Shown here: positions 29,026 to 38,250 of the stretch, piece by piece
Layout: each line of letters opens with the position of its first letter
Numbering within the stretch: position 1 is the stretch's first letter
Assembly (NCBI GenBank): GCA_963711495.1
Contig: CAVQEK010000004.1
Span: 1,426,001 to 1,490,000 of the forward strand
Source of the DNA: CAVQEK01 sp963711495
Lineage (GTDB): Bacteria > Bacteroidota > Bacteroidia > Cytophagales > Cyclobacteriaceae
Length of the DNA: 64,000 nucleotides
Reading direction: 5' to 3'
Notes under the pieces: model-generated
What the model saw: the letters and a program-made list of their open reading frames with translations, nothing else
What the model was told of the DNA's origin: nothing
The model's database searches: none
Translations under genes and position numbers: made by a program

Positions 29026-29964
29026 TTATTCTTCTCCATTTTCTTCATTTTGCTGGGCGATGGCCTGGTCAATACTGGCATTGATTTCGAAGCCGATCAG
29101 CAGGATCACCGATACCATATAAATCCAGACCATGAGGGCGATCATGGCACCGATAGAGCCATATACTTTGTTGTATGTACCAAAATTGCTGATATAAAAT
29201 GAAAATAGGTAAGAAGCCAGCATAGTCAGCAAGGTAGCTATTACAGAACCAATAGAAATGAATTTCCAGCGGTTATGAAGCGCCGGGGCAAAATAGTAAA
29301 TGAAAGATATGGCAAAAAGGAATAAGATGAATACCACGAAAAATCGAAGTATAAAAATTCCATAGAGAATTATATTGTCATCAATGAAACCCTTTTTCAA
29401 TAAAAAATCCAGCACAAATTCTCCTACGATTAGCAAGGAGATGGAAATGAAAATCACCACTGCCAGTATGACAGTAAGAATGGTGGCAATCAACCGGGTT
29501 TTAAAGTAGCCACGTTTTTCTACTGTTTTATATATTTTGTTGAAAGTCGTGGTCAACTGCATCATTCCATTGGAAGAAAGAAACAAGGACATTAAAACAC
29601 TGAAAGACAATAATCCCCCCCTTGGCCGATTCACAACATCAGCGATGGTTTTACTAACCTGTTTAAACATGGCTAATTCACCAACCAATTCCTGGATATT
29701 TTGGTTTAAATTTGGAATGGGTATATAGGGAATCAGGGAGAAAAGGAAAATAATAGCCGGGAAAACAGCCAGGGAAAAACTATAGGCCATGCTGGACGCA
29801 TTGTGAAATATATCATCATTGCGCACATTCATGAATATATTGATCAGGATATTAAATAGGGAGACCTGCTTCTTCCGCAGATAAACCCTATCCAGTTTTC
29901 TCGAAAGCTTTCGAAAAGTGCTATTCTCAGTAACAAATGACGGTAATCTATGTTGCACGATCAA
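29026..29964 (-). CDS. YihY/virulence factor BrkB family membrane protein
   Basis: 312 residues with about six transmembrane helices and the family pattern, including NASSMAYSFSLAVFPAIIFLFSLIPYIP near residues 56-83 and an ending with GSIGAMIALMVWIYMVSVILLIGFEINA. These proteins were once called ribonuclease BN by mistake; their function is not settled. It overlaps the upstream thioesterase gene by 17 bases and continues the mltG-thioesterase run on -, so it is probably the last gene of that operon. Confidence 0.9.
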   Translation of the reverse strand: MIVQHRLPSFVTENSTFRKLSRKLDRVYLRKKQVSLFNILINIFMNVRNDDIFHNASSMAYSFSLAVFPAIIFLFSLIPYIPIPNLNQNIQELVGELAMFKQVSKTIADVVNRPRGGLLSFSVLMSLFLSSNGMMQLTTTFNKIYKTVEKRGYFKTRLIATILTVILAVVIFISISLLIVGEFVLDFLLKKGFIDDNIILYGIFILRFFVVFILFLFAISFIYYFAPALHNRWKFISIGSVIATLLTMLASYLFSFYISNFGTYNKVYGSIGAMIALMVWIYMVSVILLIGFEINASIDQAIAQQNEENGEE

Positions 29965-30364
29965 AATATGGTTTTAACAATGACAAAATAGCTTCCGGTG
30001 CATGACACGTCTTACCCGTTTTCTTTTCTACAAAAGCCAGCATCGTTTCACCTACATTCAGCAGTTTACCAGATTCATTAAAGACTTCATAATGAAAAGT
30101 AATCCTTTTAACAGGAAGTTCCCGGATTTCCAGTTTGATGGTGAGCAAGTCATCATATTTGGCCGGTCTGATATATCTCGACCTGTTTTCAGCAACAGGC
30201 ATAATGATACCTTCTTCTTCCAGGGTTTTGTACGAAAGCCCAAGACTACGCAAGGATTCTACCCTTGCAACTTCGTAATACATGGCATAATGACCGTAAT
30301 ACACATAACCCATCTGGTCTGTTTCCGCATATCGTACGCGAATGTAGGTTTCATATTTAAACAT
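29948..30364 (-). CDS. acyl-CoA thioesterase, YbgC/FadM-like hotdog fold
   Basis: 138 residues, one 4HBT hotdog domain. The N-terminal motif RYAETDQMGYVYYGHYAMYY fits the YbgC/FadM signature, with the catalytic Asp in ETDQMG and the following aromatic helix. Such enzymes hydrolyse acyl-CoA thioesters in the cytoplasm; YbgC is tied to the Tol-Pal envelope system in Proteobacteria, but no tol genes are here. It lies six bases after mltG on -, and overlaps the YihY gene. Confidence 0.9.
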   Translation of the reverse strand: MFKYETYIRVRYAETDQMGYVYYGHYAMYYEVARVESLRSLGLSYKTLEEEGIIMPVAENRSRYIRPAKYDDLLTIKLEIRELPVKRITFHYEVFNESGKLLNVGETMLAFVEKKTGKTCHAPEAILSLLKPYFDRAT

Positions 30365-30370
30365 GATTCG

Positions 30371-31405
30371 CTATCGGTATAATTTTGCTTTATTTAAAGC
30401 CTGCTGATATTTCCGCGCATTTCTGAGGTGTTCACTCAATGAAGAAGAAAAGTTGTGATAACCGGAAAAATCATCTTTGGCACACATATAGAGATAATTG
30501 CTTTTTTCATAATTGAGCACGGCCTTTATTGATTTAATGGATGGGAAATTGATGGGACCGGGGGGCAAACCCGTATACTTATAGGTGTTATAAGGTGAGT
30601 CTATTTCCTTATCCTGATTCAAGACGCGCATGACCGAAAAATCACCCATGGCGTAAATCACCGTTGGATCTGCCTGCAACAACATCCCTTTTTTTAATCT
30701 GTTAATGTACAGTCCGGCTATCGTTGGGCTTTCCTCGTAATGTTTGGTTTCTGCCTCAACTATGGATGCCAATATGGTCACCTGTACTGGAGTAAAACCA
30801 ATTTCTTTTGCTTTTTCACTTCTTTCGCCACGCCAAAATCGTTTGTATTCCTGATCAAAGCGATCCAATAAATTCTGCGCTGAAATATTCCAATACACTT
30901 CATACGTATTCGGAATGAACATACAACGAAAAGTTTCCTGGTTAAAACCATATTTTTCATAGATGGTGGAATCATCCAGATATTTTTCAAAATCCTCCGG
31001 GGTCAATTCAATATTATTACAAACTTTTTCCGCCATGTCGTCCATTAACCGGGCATTGCTAAAAGTAATATCTACTGGCGACTGTTCACCGGCTCTGAGT
31101 TTTTTGATCGTTTCCAGATTATTGGAGTTTTTTTCGATCAAATACCTGCCTGGTTTTACAAGCTCGTCATAGTCCATGATTTTGGCGAGCAGGCTAAAGG
31201 CCATCAAGTTATTCACATATTTTTCGTCGTATAACAGGTGTTGCACATCTTTAAAAGTTGATCCGGTCTTAATATATAAATAACGATCGGGCTGATCCAC
31301 TTGTAAATTTGGGGTGAACAATACCTGATAGAAGTAAAATACGTAGGAGATGGTGAGTATCGAAAACACCAACATCACAATAATCAGAATTTTTCTTTTT
31401 CTCAT
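30371..31405 (-). CDS. mltG: endolytic murein transglycosylase MltG
   Basis: Inner-membrane lytic transglycosylase that cuts nascent glycan strands and limits their length. 344 residues: a short basic N-terminus, one transmembrane helix (about residues 6-26), a LysM-like region and the YceG catalytic domain. The catalytic Glu lies in ILASIVEAETKHYEE; further motifs are YINRLKKGMLLQADPTVIYA and YNTYKYTGLPPGPINFPS, all typical. Length is normal. First gene of a likely three-gene operon on -, divergent from the yciO-like gene. Confidence 0.96.
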   Translation of the reverse strand: MRKRKILIIVMLVFSILTISYVFYFYQVLFTPNLQVDQPDRYLYIKTGSTFKDVQHLLYDEKYVNNLMAFSLLAKIMDYDELVKPGRYLIEKNSNNLETIKKLRAGEQSPVDITFSNARLMDDMAEKVCNNIELTPEDFEKYLDDSTIYEKYGFNQETFRCMFIPNTYEVYWNISAQNLLDRFDQEYKRFWRGERSEKAKEIGFTPVQVTILASIVEAETKHYEESPTIAGLYINRLKKGMLLQADPTVIYAMGDFSVMRVLNQDKEIDSPYNTYKYTGLPPGPINFPSIKSIKAVLNYEKSNYLYMCAKDDFSGYHNFSSSLSEHLRNARKYQQALNKAKLYR

Positions 31406-31545
31406 ATGTGGCGCAAAAATAAGAAATATTCACTTCACAATAATTTGCTGTATGCAGTAACATTGGAGTGGGTGTAATATATCAATGATTTTGTGAACAT
31501 ATGGTCGTAAATGTGTTAAATTAGAATAGGTAAACACTGATCGAT

Positions 31546-32184
31546 ATGAATGCAAAAAAAGCCATACTATTCAGGGTTTTTGAAGATAATCCGGAAATGC
31601 GCAAAATTGAAAAAGCTGTTGAAATACTAAAAAATGGCGGTGTCGTCATCTATCCGACTGACACTATTTATGCTATGGGTTGCAACTTCAACAGCCCGAG
31701 ATCAGCAGAACGATTATCGCGGATAAAGGGCAATCTGGCTTCAAAAATAAATTTTTCACTGATCTGCTACGACATCAGTATGGTGTCCGAATACGCCAAC
31801 AATATAACCACGCCGGTGTATAAGGTGCTGAAAAAAGGACTGCCAGGCCCATTTACCTTCATCCTCCACGCCAATAATAAAGTGTTGCGTTCCATACATT
31901 CCACAAAAAAAACAGTAGGAATTCGAGTACCCAACAACAATATTGCGAGGTTAATTGTGCGCGAATTGGGTAATCCCATGCTGAGCACCTCTATCAGGGA
32001 TGATGACGAAGTGATCGAATATTCTACGGATCCGTCTCTGATCTATGAAAAATTTGAATATCAGGTTGATGCAGTCATTGATGGTGGTTATGGAAAAAAT
32101 GTGGCTTCCACAATTGTAGATTGCACAGGTGATGAATTTGAAGTTACACGTCAGGGACAGGGAGACTTTAATACGTTAATTTGA
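31546..32184 (+). CDS. yciO: YrdC-domain protein of the YciO subgroup
   Basis: 212 residues, a single YrdC/Sua5-type domain. It resembles TsaC-type threonylcarbamoyl-AMP synthases (KNGGVVIYPTDTIYAMGC), but the segments NFSLICYDISMVSEYANN, GPFTFILHA, VGIRVPNN and GNPMLSTSI follow the YciO pattern. YciO proteins bind similar ligands, with much weaker or uncertain threonylcarbamoylation activity, so a t6A role should not be assumed if a separate TsaC/Sua5 exists in the genome. Length fits YciO; the Sua5 C-terminal domain is absent. Stands alone on +. Confidence 0.88.
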   Translation: MNAKKAILFRVFEDNPEMRKIEKAVEILKNGGVVIYPTDTIYAMGCNFNSPRSAERLSRIKGNLASKINFSLICYDISMVSEYANNITTPVYKVLKKGLPGPFTFILHANNKVLRSIHSTKKTVGIRVPNNNIARLIVRELGNPMLSTSIRDDDEVIEYSTDPSLIYEKFEYQVDAVIDGGYGKNVASTIVDCTGDEFEVTRQGQGDFNTLI

Positions 32185-32286
32185 ATTGCCTCTGATGGCG
32201 TTCAGAGCACGATGGTTTGGAGTTTTTATTGAAACTAAAAGTTTGAAACTGCCCGATAATAATATAGTAATAATGGCTAAAAATAA

Positions 32287-32310
32287 ATAAGGGCCGATCG
32301 GCCCTTATTT
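32287..32310. terminator. bidirectional terminator
   Basis: A perfect palindrome: AATAAGGGCCGA with TCGGCCCTTATT. It lies between the convergent yciO-like gene and the small secreted protein; the flanking T-rich ends suit both strands. Confidence 0.7.
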
Positions 32311-32311
32311 A

Positions 32312-32632
32312 TTATTTACCTAGCAAGTAATATGAAGAGGATTCGGTTTTTAGCACTAGATCACAGCGTCGTAAAAGCTGTTTGAACCGTTCATCTTCTT
32401 TATCTTTCGTCTGATACACTAATTCATTTTTGTAGTTGTATATGGCGTAAATTGTATTCTTATCATTTTTAACTTTCAATTCGATTTTGGTGAATACAGC
32501 GTCGCAGGCTTCCCGAATCAGCGCTTCTTCTGGTTTCAAATTGACTTCATTGTTGTCAAAAGCCCGGACTGGAATAAAGTTGAATAATAATGAAGTCGTA
32601 AAAAAGGTGAGTGTTATGATAATTTTCTTCAT
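32312..32632 (-). CDS. small secreted protein of unknown function
   Basis: About 106 residues from the ATG at 32632, which gives a clean Sec signal peptide (MKKIIITLTFF..., cleavage probably near VRAFD). The frame is open to 32722 but the extra 30 residues would precede the signal peptide. The mature part is mixed charged, with KTKDKEDERFKQLLRRCDLV and a C-terminal SSSYYLLGK; two cysteines, one in REACDAV and one in RRCDLV, could form a disulfide. No family recognised. Confidence 0.7.
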   Translation of the reverse strand: MKKIIITLTFFTTSLLFNFIPVRAFDNNEVNLKPEEALIREACDAVFTKIELKVKNDKNTIYAIYNYKNELVYQTKDKEDERFKQLLRRCDLVLKTESSSYYLLGK

Positions 32633-32806
32633 GATCCTTGTAAGGTTGCTCGGGGTTTTGTACTGGTAATGTTTGTTCAAGAGGTTCCAAAGGGTGTGCC
32701 AGAAAAAATTTATCTTTGACATTCAAATGGTTAAGCTTTTTTACGACGGTTAAAAATTAAATATTGTGTCAAATCCGGACAGTTGCTGCTCATTTATGTA
32801 CGGCAA

Positions 32807-32838
32807 ACAAAAAAGCCGGCACAGTTCACCGGCTTTTT
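32807..32838 (-). terminator. terminator after the GH3 gene
   Basis: AAAAAGCCGG pairs with CCGGCTTTTT around a 9-base loop; on - it is followed by TTTTTTGTTT. It is 42 bases past the GH3 stop and is reasonably symmetrical. Confidence 0.8.
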
Positions 32839-32879
32839 GCAATATTCGAAAATAAAATATTGTTTTTTTAAAATCCTGG

Positions 32880-35558
32880 CTATTCCAGCACGAGCGTTTC
32901 TTTGCCCGAAAAACGTACGGTCGTTTTTGTGACAGGTCCCGAGGTTATTGATTCCTCCATTAATCCCGGTTGCCCACCACCCACTGACAGCTCAAATTCA
33001 CCAGGTTCCACGATTTTCCTGCCTTCATCATTTACGATAGAGAATTCTTTCGCAGAAAGCTCAAAGGTGACAGTTTGCATTTCACCAGGTGCCAATGTAA
33101 TACGTTTAAAAGCGCGCAAAGAACGAATTGGAACAGGTACGCTGGCCTTTTTGTCAGAGATATATAATTCCACCACTTCATCGCCAGCTACTTTTCCGGT
33201 ATTGGTAACATTTACTTTTGCTTCCAGCGTACCGTCAGATTTGATGGTTTTTGAAGACAATTTCAATTTGTCATATTTAAATGTCGTGTAACTGAGACCG
33301 TAACCGAATGGGTATAACGGAGCACCCTTGAAATATCGATAGGTCCGGTTACTCATGTCGTAATCATCAAAAGCAGGAAGATCTTTGACTGATTTATAAA
33401 AAGTTACAGGCAAACGACCTGCAGGATTGTAATCGCCAAAAAGTACATCAGCAATGGCCTGACCGCCACGTTCACCCGAATACCATGCATCGACAATGGC
33501 ATCGATATGCTCATTTGCCCAAGGTATGGCAATGGCGCTGCCACCCATTAATACCAATACCGTTGGTTTGCCCAGATCGTGGATCTTTTGTAATAATGCT
33601 TTCTGGGTATCCGGTAAATCGATATCAGTACGGTCACCTCGGTCAAAACCATCTACCATCACCGGCATTTCTTCACCTTCAAGTTTGGGGGATAGTCCCA
33701 TGACCAGGATTACCGCATCTGCCTTTTTCGCAATATTTATGGCTTCTGCTGTGAGATCTTTGGTGACTGGAGGAGACCAGATAAGATGGGCTTGTGGATC
33801 AGCGGCAAAGTTGATGTATTCGATTTTGATATGATAAAACTCGCCGGCTTTTAAATCGAGGCTTACCGTTCTCTCAGATGGTTCATGGGTGTTATTAAAT
33901 TTGAAAAGCAATGAATCGTTCACATAAAAGCGCACTCCATTGCAACCATTGAATCCGATTTTATATTCGCCGTCGACATCAGGGAGCAAATTACCAGTCC
34001 ACCGCACTGAAAATTCGTCTGCCGGTTGACCGGTCAGTGGTGTATTGTCTTTCCAAATAAAATCGATGGTTGGGTCAACCCGTATAAAAGCCGGCTTACC
34101 TTCCAAATCCCTATTGTTGAAATATTCACCTGTCAGGCCGTGTTGTGTGCCATTGCGATCCACAGGATACAAATTTCCTGACGGAATTGCCATTATAGGA
34201 GAAATACCCTCAGCGATGTCGCATCCAGGAGCATAGTATACCGTTTTCTCAGGTCCGAGTTTTTGCACAATACCGTCCAGGGCAGTGGTCAGCTTCAGAG
34301 CGGTGCCATGATAATTGCCCAAAAGCACCGATCTTGAATCAGCATTTGGCCCGATCACAGCTACAGATTTCAGGTTCTTGCTCAAAGGCAGCAGGTGGTT
34401 TTCATTTTTGAGTAAAACAATAGATTCACGGGACGCTTTCAATGACAGATCGCGATTTGAGTCACAGGCTACTACATCGTATGGGATCTGGTCATATTTT
34501 ACATCCCTGGGACTGTCGAACATGCCAAGTTTAAAACGTGCTTCAAAAAGCCGATAGACAGATCTGTCGATATCATCCACTGATATTTCACCTTTTTCTA
34601 CCGCTTCCCGGAGATATTGAAATGTACTTCCACAATTTACATCTGTCCCTGCTTTCACGGCAATGGCCGCGGCTTCTGATCCTGAATTGGTAATGCCATG
34701 TCTTCCTGGCTCATAAAAATCAGCGATTGCCCCACAGTCTGAGACCACATAGCCATTGAATTTCCAGTCATCGCGCAGGATGTGTTGTAATAATACATTG
34801 CTGCCACAGCAAGCATCACCCCTAAAGCGATTGTAGGCGCACATCACCGAATGGACGTTGGCTTCTTTAACGGTTGCTTCAAAAGCAGGAAGGTAAGTGT
34901 CGTACAAATCCCGATCACTCACCTGGGCATTGAATTGATGACGCGTTGATTCGGGGCCACTGTGAACACCAAAATGCTTGGCAGTAGCTACCAGTTTCAG
35001 ATATTTAGGATCATTGCCCTGCAGACCTTCAATGAAATTAACAGCCATCCTGGAGGTAAGGAAAGGATCTTCACCGTAAGTTTCCTGACCACGTCCCCAT
35101 CTCGGATCCCGAAATATGTTGATATTTGGTGACCAGAATGTGAGTCCGTAATAAATTTGTCTTTTTCCCAGAGCGAGAAATTTGTTGTGTTTAGCCCTGG
35201 CTTCATCGGAAATGGTATTCGCTACCTGGTGCATCAGATTGGTATCCCATGTTGACGACAAACCGATGGCTTGAGGAAAAACGGTGGCTTTGCCAGCGCG
35301 ACCCACTCCGTGCAAACATTCATTCCACCAGTTATAGGCAGGAATGCCAAGACGGGGAATAGCCGGAGCATCATTGCGCATTTGGGAAATCTTCTCTTCC
35401 AATGTCATTTTGGAAATAAGATCCTTCACCCGCTGTTCAATGGGTAAATTTTCGTCCAGATAGGCTGGCTTATTTGCTTTTTCTACCCCGCCTGCAAGAC
35501 ATATAGCAGAAAGGGTAATTGTCATAAAAATCGGGATCAGTATTTTTTTCATGGTCAA
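32880..35558 (-). CDS. glycoside hydrolase family 3, beta-xylosidase/beta-glucosidase-like, with PA14 insert
   Basis: Exported enzyme (signal peptide about 1-22) that releases sugars from beta-linked oligosaccharides. 892 residues: GH3 N-terminal TIM barrel (about 45-345) with the substrate and metal motifs NEALHG-like NECLHGVGR, DPRWGRGQETYGEDP, ATAKHFGVHSG and the nucleophile Asp274 in YVVSDCGAI; GH3 C-terminal sandwich, interrupted by a PA14 domain (about 455-595, GLTGEYFNNRDLEG...); and an FnIII-like C-terminal domain. The motif pattern resembles the bacterial xylosidase branch of GH3, but specificity is not certain. No neighbour on the same strand. Confidence 0.93.
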   Translation of the reverse strand: MTMKKILIPIFMTITLSAICLAGGVEKANKPAYLDENLPIEQRVKDLISKMTLEEKISQMRNDAPAIPRLGIPAYNWWNECLHGVGRAGKATVFPQAIGLSSTWDTNLMHQVANTISDEARAKHNKFLALGKRQIYYGLTFWSPNINIFRDPRWGRGQETYGEDPFLTSRMAVNFIEGLQGNDPKYLKLVATAKHFGVHSGPESTRHQFNAQVSDRDLYDTYLPAFEATVKEANVHSVMCAYNRFRGDACCGSNVLLQHILRDDWKFNGYVVSDCGAIADFYEPGRHGITNSGSEAAAIAVKAGTDVNCGSTFQYLREAVEKGEISVDDIDRSVYRLFEARFKLGMFDSPRDVKYDQIPYDVVACDSNRDLSLKASRESIVLLKNENHLLPLSKNLKSVAVIGPNADSRSVLLGNYHGTALKLTTALDGIVQKLGPEKTVYYAPGCDIAEGISPIMAIPSGNLYPVDRNGTQHGLTGEYFNNRDLEGKPAFIRVDPTIDFIWKDNTPLTGQPADEFSVRWTGNLLPDVDGEYKIGFNGCNGVRFYVNDSLLFKFNNTHEPSERTVSLDLKAGEFYHIKIEYINFAADPQAHLIWSPPVTKDLTAEAINIAKKADAVILVMGLSPKLEGEEMPVMVDGFDRGDRTDIDLPDTQKALLQKIHDLGKPTVLVLMGGSAIAIPWANEHIDAIVDAWYSGERGGQAIADVLFGDYNPAGRLPVTFYKSVKDLPAFDDYDMSNRTYRYFKGAPLYPFGYGLSYTTFKYDKLKLSSKTIKSDGTLEAKVNVTNTGKVAGDEVVELYISDKKASVPVPIRSLRAFKRITLAPGEMQTVTFELSAKEFSIVNDEGRKIVEPGEFELSVGGGQPGLMEESITSGPVTKTTVRFSGKETLVLE

Positions 35559-35688
35559 AAAGTTTATATTATAAATACGAATTAAAATCCTTATTTTTCC
35601 TTTCTTTATTTTATTTTTAAAACCGATTTCAATTCTATTCTCTCAAAATTAAAAATTAGCTGGAAATATTAGTGGTTTCCTGCAAAAT

Positions 35689-36909
35689 ATGATGAATGTC
35701 AGCGAGATTTTACAAAAGGTACCTTTGTTTGCAGGACTGGAGAAATCGGACCTTGAGCATATCACACCATTATTTGAGGAGGAACAGCATGCGGCAGAAA
35801 CGCGCATCATTACCGAAGGAGAGCCCGGTGATTCTATGTTCATTATTGTAGGAGGAAGAGTAAAAATCTCCAAAACTACCATCGATGGAACCGAGATTAT
35901 GATCAGCAAAATGAAGGAAGGTTCCTATTTTGGTGAATTATCATTGATCGATAATCAACCCAGATCAGCCAATGTGACCACCGATACCGAATCCAGACTG
36001 TTGAGACTTCGGAAGTCTTCTTTTGAGCAAATGCTGAATGAAAATCAAAATTTTGCCATCAGCTTTTATAAAAATATTCTCGGTGAAACCATCGCAAGGA
36101 TGCGTGAAACCGCATCGAACCTCACACTTTCGCAAAATGTATTGCATCAAAAAAGCAGCAGGCTCGACATGATCGATGCCGATTTATCGGACGCTAAAGT
36201 AATTCAGGATTATTTTTTGAGCACCGAACAACTGGAAGATGAGAGTATTCTTGCCCAGGGTATTAAGCAGTCGTACATTTACCGGCCATTTTTTGAAGTA
36301 GGCGGTGATTTTTTGAATGTAGCAAAACTGGAAGGGGGTAAATATTGTCTGATTATTGCCGATGTGATGGGTCATGGTATTTCGGCAGCGATGGCTACCG
36401 GTGTACTCAGGAGTGCCTTTGCCCTTTTTTCAAAAAAATATGGCAATACGCCGGCAGAACTTATGGGCCGGATGAACCGTCATATTTATGAGATCTTTCC
36501 ATCACTGTTCGCAACAGCATATTATGCCATTATCGATAAATCAAAAAATATTGTAAAGATGACAAAGGCGGGGCACATGCATCCGCTGATCTGGAAGGCT
36601 GCTCAAAATGAACTGTCAAAAATTGACCCGCCGGGACCCGGCCTGGGTATATTGCATGACGTTCAGTTTAAAGAGATCACAATGGATATACAGCCCGGTG
36701 ATAAATTTCTGTTTTTTACAGATGGTATTATTGAACAAAAAGGGGAAGACGGCGATATGTATTCTCATGCACGTTTGGAACAGAAATTTCTTGAATTTGT
36801 AAAAAAGCAGGAAGAACATATTCTTCAGAAAATTTTTGTCGATTTGGAGACTTTCAAAGGAACGGCGGACTTTCAGGACGATGTCACCCTGTTGCTGCTG
36901 GAGTTTTAA
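35689..36909 (+). CDS. cyclic nucleotide-binding SpoIIE-type protein phosphatase
   Basis: 406 residues. An N-terminal cNMP-binding domain (about 10-125: LQKVPLFAGLEKSDLEHI, EGEPGDSMFIIVGGRVKISK, GSYFGELSLIDNQPRSANV) is followed by a linker and a SpoIIE/PP2C domain (about 190-405) with metal-site motifs GGDFLNV, IADVMGHGISAAMAT, FFTDGIIEQ and the final QDDVTLLLLEF. SpoIIE-type phosphatases dephosphorylate STAS anti-sigma-antagonists; the STAS protein at 13286-13636 is a candidate substrate. The start may be ATG 35689 or 35692. It lies 14 bases before the next gene, so both are likely one operon. Confidence 0.93.
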   Translation: MMNVSEILQKVPLFAGLEKSDLEHITPLFEEEQHAAETRIITEGEPGDSMFIIVGGRVKISKTTIDGTEIMISKMKEGSYFGELSLIDNQPRSANVTTDTESRLLRLRKSSFEQMLNENQNFAISFYKNILGETIARMRETASNLTLSQNVLHQKSSRLDMIDADLSDAKVIQDYFLSTEQLEDESILAQGIKQSYIYRPFFEVGGDFLNVAKLEGGKYCLIIADVMGHGISAAMATGVLRSAFALFSKKYGNTPAELMGRMNRHIYEIFPSLFATAYYAIIDKSKNIVKMTKAGHMHPLIWKAAQNELSKIDPPGPGLGILHDVQFKEITMDIQPGDKFLFFTDGIIEQKGEDGDMYSHARLEQKFLEFVKKQEEHILQKIFVDLETFKGTADFQDDVTLLLLEF

Positions 36910-36923
36910 TCAAAAATCGGTTT

Positions 36924-37961
36924 ATGAGATCCCAACAAAGCAGAAGGTCCTTTCTAAAAGATTTATCACTCCTTGGAATATTGGCAGGGGCCGGTCCGGA
37001 ATTAATGGCTTTTGGAAACAACCAGAAAATCATTATGACCGTGAAAGGACCCATTGATGCCGAGTCCCTGGGTTTTACTCTAAGTCACGAGCATATCCTT
37101 GTAGATTTTATTGGGGCTGATAAAACCGGTTATGATCGCTGGAACCGGCAAGAAGTGATAAAAAAAGTACTGCCTTATCTGAAAGAAATAAAATTATTGG
37201 GATGTAAAAGTGTATTTGATTGTACGCCAGCATTTCTTGGTCGCGATCCACTGTTGTTAAAACAATTAGCCGATCAAACCAGTCTTAATGTGGTGACCAA
37301 TACCGGGCTGTACAGTGCCAGGCAGAATAAATTTATACCGGAATACGCTTTTGCCGAGTCAGCCGACCAATTGGCTGCACGCTGGGTGGATGAATGGAAA
37401 AATGGTATTGAAAATAGCGGCATCAAGCCTGGCTTTATAAAAATAGGTATCGATCCTGGTCATCTGTCGGCAATGCACGAGAAATTGGTTCGGGCAGCAG
37501 CAAGAACACATTTAAAAAGTGGTTTAACCATCGCTTCACATACCGGAACAGCTTTAGGGGCTTTTGATGAAATTGACGTTTTGAAGGATGAAGGAGTTCT
37601 GCCCGATGCTTTTATTTGGGTGCATGCACAGGTTGAGCAGGATTTGGAATTACATGTTAAAGCGGCAAAAATGGGTGCTTGGGTTAGTCTCGACAATGTG
37701 AATGACAAGGATATCGACCACTATATAGCAATGATATCAAACCTCCGCGCCAGCAAATGTTTGCAAAAATTATTGGTTTCCCACGATGCCGGCTGGTACA
37801 CCCCGGGAAAACCCAATGGCGGCGACTTTAGAGGTTATACCGATGTTTTCAAATTATTGATTCCTAAGCTGGTAAAACATAAATTTTCAGACCAGGAGAT
37901 ACATCAAATTTTTGTAATAAATCCCGCAGAGGCTTTCACCATCAACATGCGCAGAATTTAA
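36924..37961 (+). CDS. phosphotriesterase-family hydrolase with Tat signal
   Basis: 345 residues. The N-terminus has a twin-arginine signal (SRRSFLKDLSLLGILAG), so folded export is likely. The amidohydrolase fold shows metal-site motifs: LSHEHILVDF (His-x-His), GFIKIGID (Lys bridge region), IASHTGT, and SHDAG near the C-terminus. The family includes phosphotriesterases, lactonases and resiniferatoxin-binding-type proteins; true phosphotriesterase activity is uncommon and the natural substrate cannot be given. It directly follows the cNMP-SpoIIE gene. Confidence 0.9.
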   Translation: MRSQQSRRSFLKDLSLLGILAGAGPELMAFGNNQKIIMTVKGPIDAESLGFTLSHEHILVDFIGADKTGYDRWNRQEVIKKVLPYLKEIKLLGCKSVFDCTPAFLGRDPLLLKQLADQTSLNVVTNTGLYSARQNKFIPEYAFAESADQLAARWVDEWKNGIENSGIKPGFIKIGIDPGHLSAMHEKLVRAAARTHLKSGLTIASHTGTALGAFDEIDVLKDEGVLPDAFIWVHAQVEQDLELHVKAAKMGAWVSLDNVNDKDIDHYIAMISNLRASKCLQKLLVSHDAGWYTPGKPNGGDFRGYTDVFKLLIPKLVKHKFSDQEIHQIFVINPAEAFTINMRRI

Positions 37962-38250
37962 ATAAAAGATCATTTTATGCTTTTATAAAAGGGAATACTC
38001 AGGATTCTTAAAACTGTTGTTTCCTGCAGTAAATGATTTATTGTTGATTCTAATTTTCATACAGAATTTTCCAATTAATATATCTAATTTTGAAAGGTCA
38101 TAAAATTTGCCGGATGGCATAATTTTTTGCAAGAAAATCATAATGGAAAAACTGAAACCACCAGCATGATATTTTAGTTTAATGCTTTATGGTTTTGTGG
38201 AAACCTTTGAGATGATTGATCTGTCTTTATTGGGTTGATCTGTAAATAGA

